A DNA stretch of 64,000 bases from Pelagibius litoralis (GTDB taxonomy: Bacteria; Pseudomonadota; Alphaproteobacteria; Kiloniellales; Kiloniellaceae), in contig NZ_JAAQPH010000007.1 in the NCBI RefSeq assembly GCF_011683915.1, positions 175,297-239,296 on the forward strand, read 5' to 3'. The notes under the pieces were generated by a model. The model did no database searches, had not been told where the DNA came from, and saw nothing but the letters and a program-made list of their open reading frames with translations. The first letter of the stretch is position 1; every line of letters begins with the position of its first letter. Of the stretch, positions 17,843-25,690 are shown one piece after another. Both the position numbers and the translations under genes were made by a program.

Positions 17843-18100
17843 TTACTGCGTCGTATCGCTTGATGGCGCCGGCACATCGCTCTGCGGCATGGTCTCCATC
17901 GAGTCGGATGGCGCCGCATCGGCCGGGGCGGTGTTGGTCTCAACGCCTTCCGTTGCCGGCTCGGCCGGCACGGCGCCTTGCTGCTGCAGCGGGGCGGTTG
18001 AACTGTCGCCGCTGCTGTCGGCTTGCTGTTGGTCACAGGCTGCCACTGCGAAGGCAAGGCCTGCTGCGGTAAGTGTGGCCAAAAGTGTTGTCTTTTTCAT
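17843..18100 (-). CDS. Small Ser/Ala/Gln/Asp-rich lipoprotein
   Basis: This is an 85-residue protein. Its signal peptide MKKTTLLATLTAAGLAFAVAAC ends in a lipobox with Cys at residue 22. The rest is low-complexity (Q, A, P, S, D, T) and probably disordered. The ATG follows GGAGG at a normal distance. It lies upstream of the sigma/anti-sigma pair in the same orientation, and a GGAAC-N17-CGTG element lies in its promoter region. It may be a stress-induced envelope lipoprotein, which is an inference only. No family is recognised. Confidence 0.7.
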   Translation of the reverse strand: MKKTTLLATLTAAGLAFAVAACDQQQADSSGDSSTAPLQQQGAVPAEPATEGVETNTAPADAAPSDSMETMPQSDVPAPSSDTTQ

Positions 18101-18645
18101 CGATCAATCCTCCGGATTTCGTAACGATGGTAGTGCTGCTTCACGGTGCTTCGTTTTGCTTCGTTCCCTGAAGAGGCGGCGGCCGGCGCCTTGGGGAGAG
18201 AGCTGCACCGGCCGCCTTACGGGCTGTGAGGGAAGGGCACCGCCCGTAATTCTCGTGACAGTCGCTGTTTCAGCGCCGAAATCACTTAATCCATTGATAT
18301 CCTGGTCTCTTGCGCCTTCACCGGCGGGATCTTCTCCTGCTTTGATGCCCATCAGGCGCAAATGACGGGGCGCCGAAGGCCAATTTGAAGAACGCTGCGG
18401 TTTGTGATTACCTCCATGCAGTGACGTCTATAGAGACCGCCCAGTCCGGCGGTTTATTCCCGATCGCTTGTGCAAGGAATTGGCGACTGCTGTGCGTGTC
18501 TTGTTAACGCCCCGGTAAGCTTCGATGGGGCATCTAGAGCTATGGGGGCGCCTGAACGCAGGGGCGACTCTTCGCAGCCGGTCATCAGGCTGGCCCGGCG
18601 GCGTTTCCCAACGCGGCGTTTCCCAACAAGGAGTTCCGGTCGGCT
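18101..18645. other. Intergenic region without a recognised gene
   Basis: This 545-bp divergent spacer lies between the small lipoprotein and the CHASE2 gene. It holds the GGAAC element noted separately and, near its right end, a 15-bp unit starting GCGTTTCCCAAC that occurs twice in tandem (18601-18630). An 85-codon frame at 18104-18361 on the minus strand has no protein-like features. Confidence 0.55.
18142..18167 (-). promoter_or_regulatory. Possible ECF/EcfG-type promoter of the small lipoprotein gene
   Basis: On the minus strand GGAAC (18167-18163) is followed after 17 bases by CGTG (18145-18142). The alphaproteobacterial general stress sigma factor EcfG reads GGAAC-N16/17-CGTT, so this matches except for the last base. 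It would start transcription about 36 bases before the lipoprotein ATG. Confidence 0.4.
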
Positions 18646-19923
18646 ATGCGTTGGTTTGACGGTCTTGCAGTGCTGTGTATTGCAGCCGTGGCGACATTTG
18701 TGGCGGCGCAGCCATTTCTCGTCGCCATGGAGCGGCCGGCCTTTGATGGTCTGCTGGCCTTGCGCCATCAGATCTATGCGCAGCAGGTCAGCCGGCAGAG
18801 CGCTCAGGCTGTTGTGATCGGCCTGGATCGCGAGACCGCACTGCGCCCGCCCTTTGACCGCCTGCCGGAGGCACTCTGGACCCCGCAACTGGCCAAGGTA
18901 ATGACGGCCATGCTGGATTCCGGCGTTGCGGTCATTGCTCAACAGCAGGCCTTTACGACCTCGGCCGATGCGGCTGTTCCTGGCTATGATGCCGATTATC
19001 TGGCGGTTCTGGGCGTGGCGGCGGAATCCGGGCAGGTCGTTCTTGGTCGCAGGGCCCCGGGACCGGATCGTCTTTCCCCTTTTCCCGGCCATCTGGTGCC
19101 GTTGGGCGGTTATCGCCATGTCCGGCGCGCCGAGTTGCAGCCTGATCCCGACGGCGTTGTCCGCCGCGTTGCACTCTATGAAGAGAGGCTTGCGTCGAAC
19201 GGTGCCGCGGGCCTGGAGCCCTCCCTGGTTCTCGAACTTGCAGCGCGGGTGCTGGGCGAACGCCCTGCCATGGTGGCGGGGCAGGATGTGGTCCTGGGTG
19301 GCTACGCCGTGCCGGGATCGCCTTCAAATGCGATGATTCTGAACCCGCAGGGTGGTGACGGTGCCGTGCCGGTCTATTCCCTGGCCGATCTTTACGCCTG
19401 TGCGGAGGAAGGTGATCAGGAATTCTTCCGGCAGCACTTTGAAGGCAAGGTTGTCGTGATCGGGAATCTGGAGCCCGCCAGCGCGCGGCACCTGACCTCC
19501 GCGCGTTTTCTCGATGTAACCGACCGCGATCGCCGGGCGAGCCGCTGCCGCCTGTCGCCGATGCGCAGCCTGGACGTACTGCCTGTTTCCAGCGGCACAC
19601 CGGACGCCGTTATCACCGCGCTTGCGGTGAACAATCTGCTGCAAAGCCGGGCCGTCAACAATCTGGTCGCCCCCTTTGGCATCGTCATCGCCGGCCTGCT
19701 TGCGCTTGCGGCGGCGATTGCCGGCCTGCGTATTCGTTTTCTTCTGACCATGCCGGCGTGCCTGGCTTTCTTCGCTGGCTGGATCTATCTGGCCGCCATG
19801 GTGCTGGCCCGCGAGGCATGGCTGATGCCCCTGGCGCAGCCCCTGGCGGCGGTTCTGGTCAGTTTTCTGCTGGCCTGGGGCTATTGCTTTGCCCATCGGC
19901 GGCGGCGCCAAGGCACCGCCTGA
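18646..19923 (+). CDS. CHASE2-domain membrane protein without an output domain
   Basis: This 425-residue protein has an N-terminal membrane helix at about 5-25. A CHASE2-type extracytoplasmic sensor follows from about 30 to 330, with the family features AQAVVIGLDRET, HVPLGG-like and GKVVVIGNLEP. Three membrane helices lie at about 343-362, 366-388 and 396-415, and a short basic tail ends the protein. CHASE2 usually precedes a kinase, cyclase or GGDEF domain, but here the protein stops after the membrane region. It may work with a separate cytoplasmic partner. AAGGAG lies 12 bases before the ATG. The next gene downstream on the same strand is a ParA-type ATPase, 335 bp away. Confidence 0.78.
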   Translation: MRWFDGLAVLCIAAVATFVAAQPFLVAMERPAFDGLLALRHQIYAQQVSRQSAQAVVIGLDRETALRPPFDRLPEALWTPQLAKVMTAMLDSGVAVIAQQQAFTTSADAAVPGYDADYLAVLGVAAESGQVVLGRRAPGPDRLSPFPGHLVPLGGYRHVRRAELQPDPDGVVRRVALYEERLASNGAAGLEPSLVLELAARVLGERPAMVAGQDVVLGGYAVPGSPSNAMILNPQGGDGAVPVYSLADLYACAEEGDQEFFRQHFEGKVVVIGNLEPASARHLTSARFLDVTDRDRRASRCRLSPMRSLDVLPVSSGTPDAVITALAVNNLLQSRAVNNLVAPFGIVIAGLLALAAAIAGLRIRFLLTMPACLAFFAGWIYLAAMVLAREAWLMPLAQPLAAVLVSFLLAWGYCFAHRRRRQGTA

Positions 19924-20258
19924 ACAGCCCCTGCTTTCCTTGCGGTCGTCTTCCGGCTGGGGATAACTCTCGGCCAACAGCCTGGTTGATGCCGCGGCCG
20001 TCGGGGATGTCGGTTACGGGCGCGCGGCCGCTGATTTGTTCGTCTGCAGCGTAGCGTTGTTTTTTCGCTTCTTCGGCTATATGCGGAACTTCCAATCAAC
20101 CGCAACATATAGTATACATTAATCAAATATTAACTTTCGCTGGTAGGTGCGGGGGCATAATCTTCCCGCATCAGATGTGATCGGAGCTGTTGGCGCGGTG
20201 TCGGGCCGTAAAGCGCCAGCTAGTCTCGGCTCTTGTCAATTTCGGGGGAGCAGGCGGT
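19924..20258. other. Spacer between CHASE2 and ParA genes with an AT-rich core
   Basis: This is a 335-bp stretch. A marked AT-rich island at about 20085-20145 contains TATAGTATACATTAATC and is a likely promoter zone for the ParA-SPOR pair. A 78-codon minus-strand frame (19859-20095) overlaps the CHASE2 end and looks like a shadow. I saw no hairpin with a T-run. Confidence 0.5.
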
Positions 20259-20966
20259 GTGAAGGTTATTGTTGTTGCGTCGCAGAAGGGTGGTTCGGGG
20301 AAAACGACGATCGCCGGCCACCTGGCAGTTCAGGCAGAACTAAGCGGTTGTGGCCCGGTCGGTTTGATCGATGTAGATCCACAAGGCAGCCTGGCTGACT
20401 GGTGGAACGAGAGGGCTGCGCCGAACCCGTTTTTCATCCAGACCGCCGTTCCGCGCCTTGCCTCGGATATCAGGGAACTGGCGGCCCACGGCATGGAGCT
20501 GTTGGTGATCGATACGCCGCCGGCCTTGACCGGATCGATCGCAGACGTCATCCGCGTTGCGGATCTCGTCGTCATCCCGACCCGGCCCAGCCCACACGAC
20601 CTTCGCTCGATCGGCGCGACGATGGAGCTTGTGGAGCATCTTGGAAAACCGCTCATCTTTGTGGTGAACGGCGCAGCCGCCCGGGCGAAGATCACTGGCG
20701 AGGCCGTTTCCCTGTTGTCGCAGCATGGCCCGCTGGCACCCTCGATCATCCATCAGCGTGTCGATTTCGCCGCTTCCATGATCGATGGCCGAACCGTTAT
20801 GGAGCTTCCGGGGGAATCGCGCTCGGCGAAGGAAATCGCAGCTCTGTGGGAATACCTCCATACCAGGCTCTCTGGCGCGCGCCGGCCGCGGCGCATACCC
20901 ATGATTCCGGCCAGGGTGGCCAAGGCGGCCCAGGGAAACCAAATCAAGGTTGAGGGCAGAGCCTGA
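20259..20966 (+). CDS. Orphan ParA-family ATPase
   Basis: This 235-residue MinD/ParA-type ATPase has the deviant Walker A KGGSGKTT at about residues 10-17, LIDVDPQGSLADWW (Walker A', 38-51), and LLVIDTPP (Walker B). It lacks an N-terminal DNA-binding domain and has no parB next to it, so it is not a plasmid-type partition locus. The GTG at 20259 follows GGGGGAG by 8 bases. Its stop is one base from the start of the SPOR gene, so both are one transcription unit. Such orphan ParAs position protein complexes on the nucleoid or membrane. The likely client here is the SPOR membrane protein. Confidence 0.88.
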   Translation: MKVIVVASQKGGSGKTTIAGHLAVQAELSGCGPVGLIDVDPQGSLADWWNERAAPNPFFIQTAVPRLASDIRELAAHGMELLVIDTPPALTGSIADVIRVADLVVIPTRPSPHDLRSIGATMELVEHLGKPLIFVVNGAAARAKITGEAVSLLSQHGPLAPSIIHQRVDFAASMIDGRTVMELPGESRSAKEIAALWEYLHTRLSGARRPRRIPMIPARVAKAAQGNQIKVEGRA

Positions 20967-20967
20967 G

Positions 20968-23052
20968 ATGACACAAGCCAAGGCGGCTTCGTTGACGAGC
21001 GCGCTCTTCGCGCGGAAAGGCGCTGCATCACCGGCCGGCTTGGTGATTGCCGAACTCGAAGGGGCGGATGGCCCCCTAGATGGCGCCGTGGACGGCCATG
21101 CGGGGCCGTTGCGACCGGGCCGCTCGAAGGAGCGCGGCCAGGGTGCGTCCCGGCGCAAGAAGGCAAACCTGCCTGAAATCGAGCAGGAATTGCCGTTGCT
21201 GGCCTTTTTCGATGTACAGGCTTCGGAAGACGGGGCTCTGGATGACGCGGATGCGGCAGTGTCTGAGAGCCCCGACGGGGCCGCGGAACAGAACCCGGAC
21301 AGTTTGGCGCAGGAGCCGGCGGCGACCGAGCCCGCCACGTTGAACCCCGCGGCGAGTCTGATGACGCATCTGCCCGCTGCTTTCGACGAGGATATCGCAG
21401 AGACGAAGCGGTCCAGCCATGGTGTCGACGAGACGCCTGGCGAGACGCTCGATGAGATAGCCCCCGATGAGATAGCCCCCGATGAGATAGCCCCCGATGA
21501 GATAGCTGATGTGGTGCGGGAGACCGGCGCCGACCCGGTGATCGCCGAAGCGCCGCCTGCTGTGACCGGCAGTCCCGAGCCGATTGAGGTTGCCGAAGCG
21601 GTTCAGGACGGGCCGGAGAACGGCATTGCGATGCCGGAAGCTCAGGAAGACGCGCAGGTCGACGAGAACGGGAGCGCGGAACAGAATGCGGAGGATGCGC
21701 CGGCTGCGGCGGAAGGGAATGCGGCGGAAATGAGTAACGGGCATGTCGCCCCGACTCCCGAAGCGGACCTGACGGTAGAGGTGGCGACGCCAGCGGCGTC
21801 GACGGGGGACAGCATTGAAGCGGCGTCGCCGCTGGAGCTGAACCGCGCGGTCGATGATTTGGCGGATCTGAAGTATCGCGAAACGGCAACGTCGCCGGCA
21901 ACCAGCCCTTCAACCCCTGCGGCTTGGCAACTCCGCCGGCAGCGGGCGCCCTTGTGGCGGATGGCGGCGGTGGTGGCGTTGGGTGTCGGCCTTGGTTTCG
22001 CGGGCTATACCTTCTGGCCGCAGGGGACTGTTTCGCCGGGCGACGAAGCCGACACCGTGGCGGGGCCGGCAAGCGTGGCCGCTGTGGCCGAGGTGACCAA
22101 CGGCCGGAGCGAATCTGCCAGCGAGGGCGGGGCCGTGGTGGCCAACCAAGCCGTCAGTCCTGCTGCAGTTGGCGACCCGGTGGAGAATGCCGGCGGGGCG
22201 ATCGATGATCAGCCGCTCGAAACGGCTGATGGTGAAGTGGTTTCTGCAGCGGCTGCGGATTTGGAGCCCTCCTTCGACGTCATTCGCATTGAGCCCAATG
22301 GCCAGTCGATTATTGCCGGCCGTGCCGATCCTTTAAGCGAGTGGATCCTGCTGAACAACGGCCAGCCGATCGGCGCGGTGCAGGCCGACATCAACGGCGA
22401 GTGGGTAATCCTGCCGGGCGCTGCTTTGATTCCCGGGGCGAACGATTTTAGCCTGGTTCGCAAGGCCGAGCGCGGCAAGGTCGCGATCCCCGCTAAGGAT
22501 CTGCCGTCGGTTGATGCTGCCGGAGGCAACCGTGCAGACGAGGGCCATCCGGAAGGTGAAGTACTGCTGGCGCCCCGCAGCGAAGCAGCGCCGCCGTTGG
22601 GCGAGCGCAGCCCGGCAGCGGATCAGATAGCGGAGGCTATGCCGTTGCCGCGCCTGAAGCCGGGAGGGCTTGGCGCCGCGATGGCTGATGTCCGGGTCAC
22701 GCCGGGCGGGCGCTATGAAGTTCAGTTTGCCTCTGTGCGTGAGAGCCTGGCCGCCGAACGTGAACTGGAGCGGTTGATCAGCGTTTATCCGGAGCTTCTC
22801 GGCAGTCTCGGCTTGCGGGTTCAGGAGGCACGTATCGACGGTGCCGGGGTTTTCTATCGCCTGCGCTCAGGACCCATCGAGGATCTGGGTCATGCGCGGG
22901 AGCTGTGCCGCCAGATGGAGCTGCGCGGGCAGGGCTGCCTGGTGGTGGTGCGGACCGACGAGGGGGTGGCACCACTGGCCGCTGAACCGCCCGCGCGCAA
23001 GCCGTCTGTTGTGGTCGTCACACCGACACAGCAGGCTGAGAACCCCGACTGA
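20968..23052 (+). CDS. Single-pass membrane protein with C-terminal SPOR domain
   Basis: This 694-residue protein has four parts. The first is a long acidic, low-complexity cytoplasmic region (1-325) with basic patches near 45-70 and a four-fold DEIAP repeat near 161-181. The second is one membrane helix at about 330-350. The third is a beta domain at about 434-500 (VIRIEPNGQSIIAGRADPLSEWILLNN), which resembles the immunoglobulin-like domain of alphaproteobacterial LysM proteins. The fourth is a SPOR domain at about 580-665 (GGRYEVQFASVRES and VFYRLRSGPIEDLGHARELCRQM). SPOR domains bind denuded septal peptidoglycan, so the protein should gather at division sites. It follows the ParA gene with one base between them. 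The ATG at 20968 is preferred to one at 20950 that would overlap parA. Confidence 0.85.
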   Translation: MTQAKAASLTSALFARKGAASPAGLVIAELEGADGPLDGAVDGHAGPLRPGRSKERGQGASRRKKANLPEIEQELPLLAFFDVQASEDGALDDADAAVSESPDGAAEQNPDSLAQEPAATEPATLNPAASLMTHLPAAFDEDIAETKRSSHGVDETPGETLDEIAPDEIAPDEIAPDEIADVVRETGADPVIAEAPPAVTGSPEPIEVAEAVQDGPENGIAMPEAQEDAQVDENGSAEQNAEDAPAAAEGNAAEMSNGHVAPTPEADLTVEVATPAASTGDSIEAASPLELNRAVDDLADLKYRETATSPATSPSTPAAWQLRRQRAPLWRMAAVVALGVGLGFAGYTFWPQGTVSPGDEADTVAGPASVAAVAEVTNGRSESASEGGAVVANQAVSPAAVGDPVENAGGAIDDQPLETADGEVVSAAAADLEPSFDVIRIEPNGQSIIAGRADPLSEWILLNNGQPIGAVQADINGEWVILPGAALIPGANDFSLVRKAERGKVAIPAKDLPSVDAAGGNRADEGHPEGEVLLAPRSEAAPPLGERSPAADQIAEAMPLPRLKPGGLGAAMADVRVTPGGRYEVQFASVRESLAAERELERLISVYPELLGSLGLRVQEARIDGAGVFYRLRSGPIEDLGHARELCRQMELRGQGCLVVVRTDEGVAPLAAEPPARKPSVVVVTPTQQAENPD
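21451..21506 (+). repeat. 15-bp in-frame tandem repeat encoding DEIAP units
   Basis: The unit GATGAGATAGCCCCC is repeated about 3.7 times in the cytoplasmic part of the SPOR protein. Copies are nearly identical, which suggests recent slippage. Because the unit is five codons long, copy changes keep the frame and only alter the length of the acidic region. Confidence 0.85.
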
Positions 23053-23146
23053 AGCCCCCTACAGAACAGTCTCAGCGCAGATTGGACGGCGCGCCCGATC
23101 TCCCCGGGGGATTGCTTCCGACAATTATCTGTAACGCGGATCTGCG

Positions 23147-23998
23147 TCAGGCCGGGCTTGTCTCGAACAGGCCGATGGCGTCCAGCAGGTCGTTGATTTC
23201 CCGGCGCGCCGAAGCATGGCTGCTGCTGCCGGGATCTGCGGGAAGATCAAGGGCGGTCAGTCCGCTGAGGAACAGCTCGCGAAAGACCACCCTTTCGCTG
23301 ACTCCGGGCGCCACGCGAAAACCGATGCGCTTGGACAGAACCGAAAGCAGGTTGCTGATCTCGCGCATGTTCCGGGCTTCGATGTGGGCGAGGCGGTTGC
23401 GCAGAACGACCCAGTCGATGGGGGCCTGGCCGGCGACCACACGCTGGTTGTTTTGCTCCCAAACCAATTGGCTGTAGACGCTGGGGGCTTCCACCTCCCG
23501 GCGTTCGGGATTTATGCGGGCCAGAACCTCGACGTCCAGAAGGCTGTCGTTCAGGGGGGTTACCAGGGTATCCGCATGGCTGTGGCCCAGGCGGCAAAGC
23601 GACGAGTCGCTGCCCGGCGTATCGATGATCACGAAGTCGCAGTCGCTGAGGTCATCAAGAGCGTTCTGCAGGTTCTGCGCTTCCTCGGCCTTGGCTTGTT
23701 CACTGACGGTGGCGTTCGACCGCTCTACGACGTGGTGGTGCGGCAGCTCCAAAACCTGTCCGCTACGCTCGGCAAAGGCCGCCCGGTTCTTGACGAAGGC
23801 GGTCAGCGATCCCTGGCGCGCGTCGAGGTCAAGGGTACCGACCGTGAAGCCCATCTTCATCAGGGCCACACTCAGGTGAATGGCTGTTGTCGACTTGCCG
23901 GTTCCACCCTTTTCGCTGCCGACCACAACGACATAAGGGCCGGGTTCGGGCTGCCTTGCGCCTGCATTCCGACCTTGCTCGATGATTCCCCCCTCCAT
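23147..23998 (-). CDS. mipZ: Division plane positioning ATPase MipZ
   Basis: This 283-residue ParA-type ATPase has the MipZ form of Walker A, VVVGSEKGGTGKSTTAIHL, near residues 22-40, then LDLDARQGSLTAFVKNR and FVIIDTPGSDS. In Caulobacter MipZ forms a gradient from the ParB-bound poles and blocks FtsZ assembly away from midcell. The ATG at 23998 is chosen for its fit to family length. Starts at 24034 or 24055 are possible, and none has a strong ribosome site. It is convergent with the ParA-SPOR pair, 94 bp apart, so two ParA-type ATPases with division links lie side by side. Confidence 0.9.
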   Translation of the reverse strand: MEGGIIEQGRNAGARQPEPGPYVVVVGSEKGGTGKSTTAIHLSVALMKMGFTVGTLDLDARQGSLTAFVKNRAAFAERSGQVLELPHHHVVERSNATVSEQAKAEEAQNLQNALDDLSDCDFVIIDTPGSDSSLCRLGHSHADTLVTPLNDSLLDVEVLARINPERREVEAPSVYSQLVWEQNNQRVVAGQAPIDWVVLRNRLAHIEARNMREISNLLSVLSKRIGFRVAPGVSERVVFRELFLSGLTALDLPADPGSSSHASARREINDLLDAIGLFETSPA

Positions 23999-24148
23999 GA
24001 TCAAGAGGCTACCACGGCGCGAAGGCCAGTTCATCTTGTTGCGACAAAACAACAAGGCCCGGCAGACTGATTTGACGGCTTCCGGCGGCCGATCCGCATC
24101 GGATGGCCTGCTCCTTGATCAGAACAGGGGCGATCAGACCGGGGCCGA

Positions 24149-24715
24149 TCAGAACAGAACGGTCCAGCTCTCAGCCTCCCGCGCTGCACCCGCGGCGGCA
24201 TGGCCGGTGGTTGTGTGATTGCCTGCGGATACCATCCTCAGGTGCTCTGAGTCCGCTTCGTCCTCAAGGGCTTCGCTGTCTTCAACCGGCGTTTCGGCGC
24301 CCGTGTCGCGACTGCCGACACTCAAGGCGACACTGCCCTTAAGCGCGGCCAGCCGCCGCGCCAGAACCTCGGTTTTGGCCCAGGCGAGGTGTTCCTTGCC
24401 GTCCGGTCCCTTGTGCACGGCGGCCCATTGCTGACGCTTGTCGGACCGCATTGCAAAGGCAATGTTCTCGCCGGCAATGCCGCAGTCCAGCGACTGGGTA
24501 TAAGGGGGCACTTTGCCGCCCCAGATCTCGGAGATGATGCCCCAGGAAAAGCCCTCTTTGACCAGCAGCTCCATCATGACCTGATCAAATTCGCCACGCG
24601 CCAACTCCAGCGCGTAACTGATCATACAGTCCAACTCCTGGCTGCCTTCAGACGCTTTTTCCAAGTCCGTCACCACGCGTCCGATGATGTCGTTTTCTGG
24701 CTTTTGCCGATCCAT
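24149..24715 (-). CDS. Hypothetical protein of 188 residues
   Basis: I recognise no family. The protein is soluble, without signal peptide or membrane helix. The first 110 residues look folded and helical (SQELDCMISYALELARGEFDQVMMELLVKEGFSWGIISEIWGG in part), and the last 50 are acidic and alanine-rich. The ATG at 24715 is chosen because upstream the frame changes to arginine/proline-rich shadow sequence. A weak GGGGA precedes it. It lies between mipZ and pyrE on the same strand. Confidence 0.65.
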   Translation of the reverse strand: MDRQKPENDIIGRVVTDLEKASEGSQELDCMISYALELARGEFDQVMMELLVKEGFSWGIISEIWGGKVPPYTQSLDCGIAGENIAFAMRSDKRQQWAAVHKGPDGKEHLAWAKTEVLARRLAALKGSVALSVGSRDTGAETPVEDSEALEDEADSEHLRMVSAGNHTTTGHAAAGAAREAESWTVLF

Positions 24716-24896
24716 GTACAGCGTCCCCAGGCCTCGCAGAGGAGTGTACCGATTTTGCTGGGGAAGAGAAGCGCCCCTACCTCGGAATCTCAAAAAATAG
24801 ATTTTCTTATGGTTAATTTCGCGCCTGAAAGGCATTTCCCGGCATCGGCAGAGTGCCGCGCGATCCAAGATGCACGTTTTGGTATAGCGATAGGGC

Positions 24897-25583
24897 TCAG
24901 CCCTTGGCGGCCTGCTGGTTCGGAGTCCAGGTTTCCGGGTCCTGCAGGAAGCGTCGGACCTCTTCGACTTCGTCGCCGGCCAGATAGCCGGCCTGCTCGG
25001 CGACGCCGAGCGCATCCCACCAGGTTGCGAGGGCGTGGAGGGTGACGCCGCGCTCTTCCAACGCGGCAACGCCCTCAGGGAAGATACCGTAGTGAAAGAT
25101 CACGAAGGTATGGGCGATCTTGGCGTCGGCTTGGCGGATGGCATCGACGAAATTGAGCTTCGACCCACCATCGGTGGCCAGGTCTTCGACCAGCAGAACG
25201 CGGCTGCCCTCCGGCAAGTGGCCCTCAATCTGAGCATTGCGTCCGAAGCCCTTAGGCTTCTTGCGTACGTAAAGCATTGGCAGGCCGAGCCGTTCGGCAA
25301 TCCAGGCAGCAAAGGGGATACCCGCCGTCTCTCCGCCGGCGATGCAGTCGATCGATTCGTAGCCGATCTGGCGCTGGATCAGCGCGCAGGCAAAGTCCAT
25401 CAACTGCGCGCGGGCCCGCGGAAAGGAGATGATTCTCCGGCAGTCCACATAGACCGGGCTGGCGCGGGCCGATGTCAGGGTGAAGGGATCGTTCGGCCGA
25501 AAGAGAACGGCCTCGATCTCCAGCAGGATACGGGCGGTAACCTCGGCCATTGCCTGTTGATCGTTCGTGGACCCTGGAACCAT
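24897..25583 (-). CDS. pyrE: Orotate phosphoribosyltransferase
   Basis: This 228-residue enzyme of pyrimidine synthesis joins orotate and PRPP to give orotidine 5'-phosphate. The PRPP-binding motif VLLVEDLATDGGS lies at about 129-141. VYVDCRRIISFPRAR and IAGGETAGIPFAAWIAERLGLPMLYVRKKPKGFG (in separate blocks) match the family. The ATG at 25583 has GGGAG eight bases upstream. The length is slightly above that of the E. coli enzyme. The gene stands alone between transport and cell-division genes, and no attenuator is obvious. Confidence 0.95.
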   Translation of the reverse strand: MVPGSTNDQQAMAEVTARILLEIEAVLFRPNDPFTLTSARASPVYVDCRRIISFPRARAQLMDFACALIQRQIGYESIDCIAGGETAGIPFAAWIAERLGLPMLYVRKKPKGFGRNAQIEGHLPEGSRVLLVEDLATDGGSKLNFVDAIRQADAKIAHTFVIFHYGIFPEGVAALEERGVTLHALATWWDALGVAEQAGYLAGDEVEEVRRFLQDPETWTPNQQAAKG

Positions 25584-25690
25584 GCCCTGTTCTCCCTTCT
25601 TTGCGTCCCGCCTTGTTTATCGTTTCTTTTCGATTCGGACAAAGACTGTGGTCCGGGGGGCTGCGGGCCACTGCCGAGGCGTGACGCTGG

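Noticed and set aside
18599..18630. Tandem 15-bp unit GCGTTTCCCAACGCG before the CHASE2 gene as an operator
   Set aside because: Only two copies are present, without dyad symmetry, close to the ribosome site. It may be a small duplication.
19859..20095. A 78-codon minus-strand frame between CHASE2 and ParA
   Set aside because: It overlaps the CHASE2 end, has no ribosome site or recognised domain, and covers likely promoter DNA.
21451..21506. The 15-bp repeats as a CRISPR-like array
   Set aside because: The units are directly tandem without spacers and lie in frame in a coding sequence.
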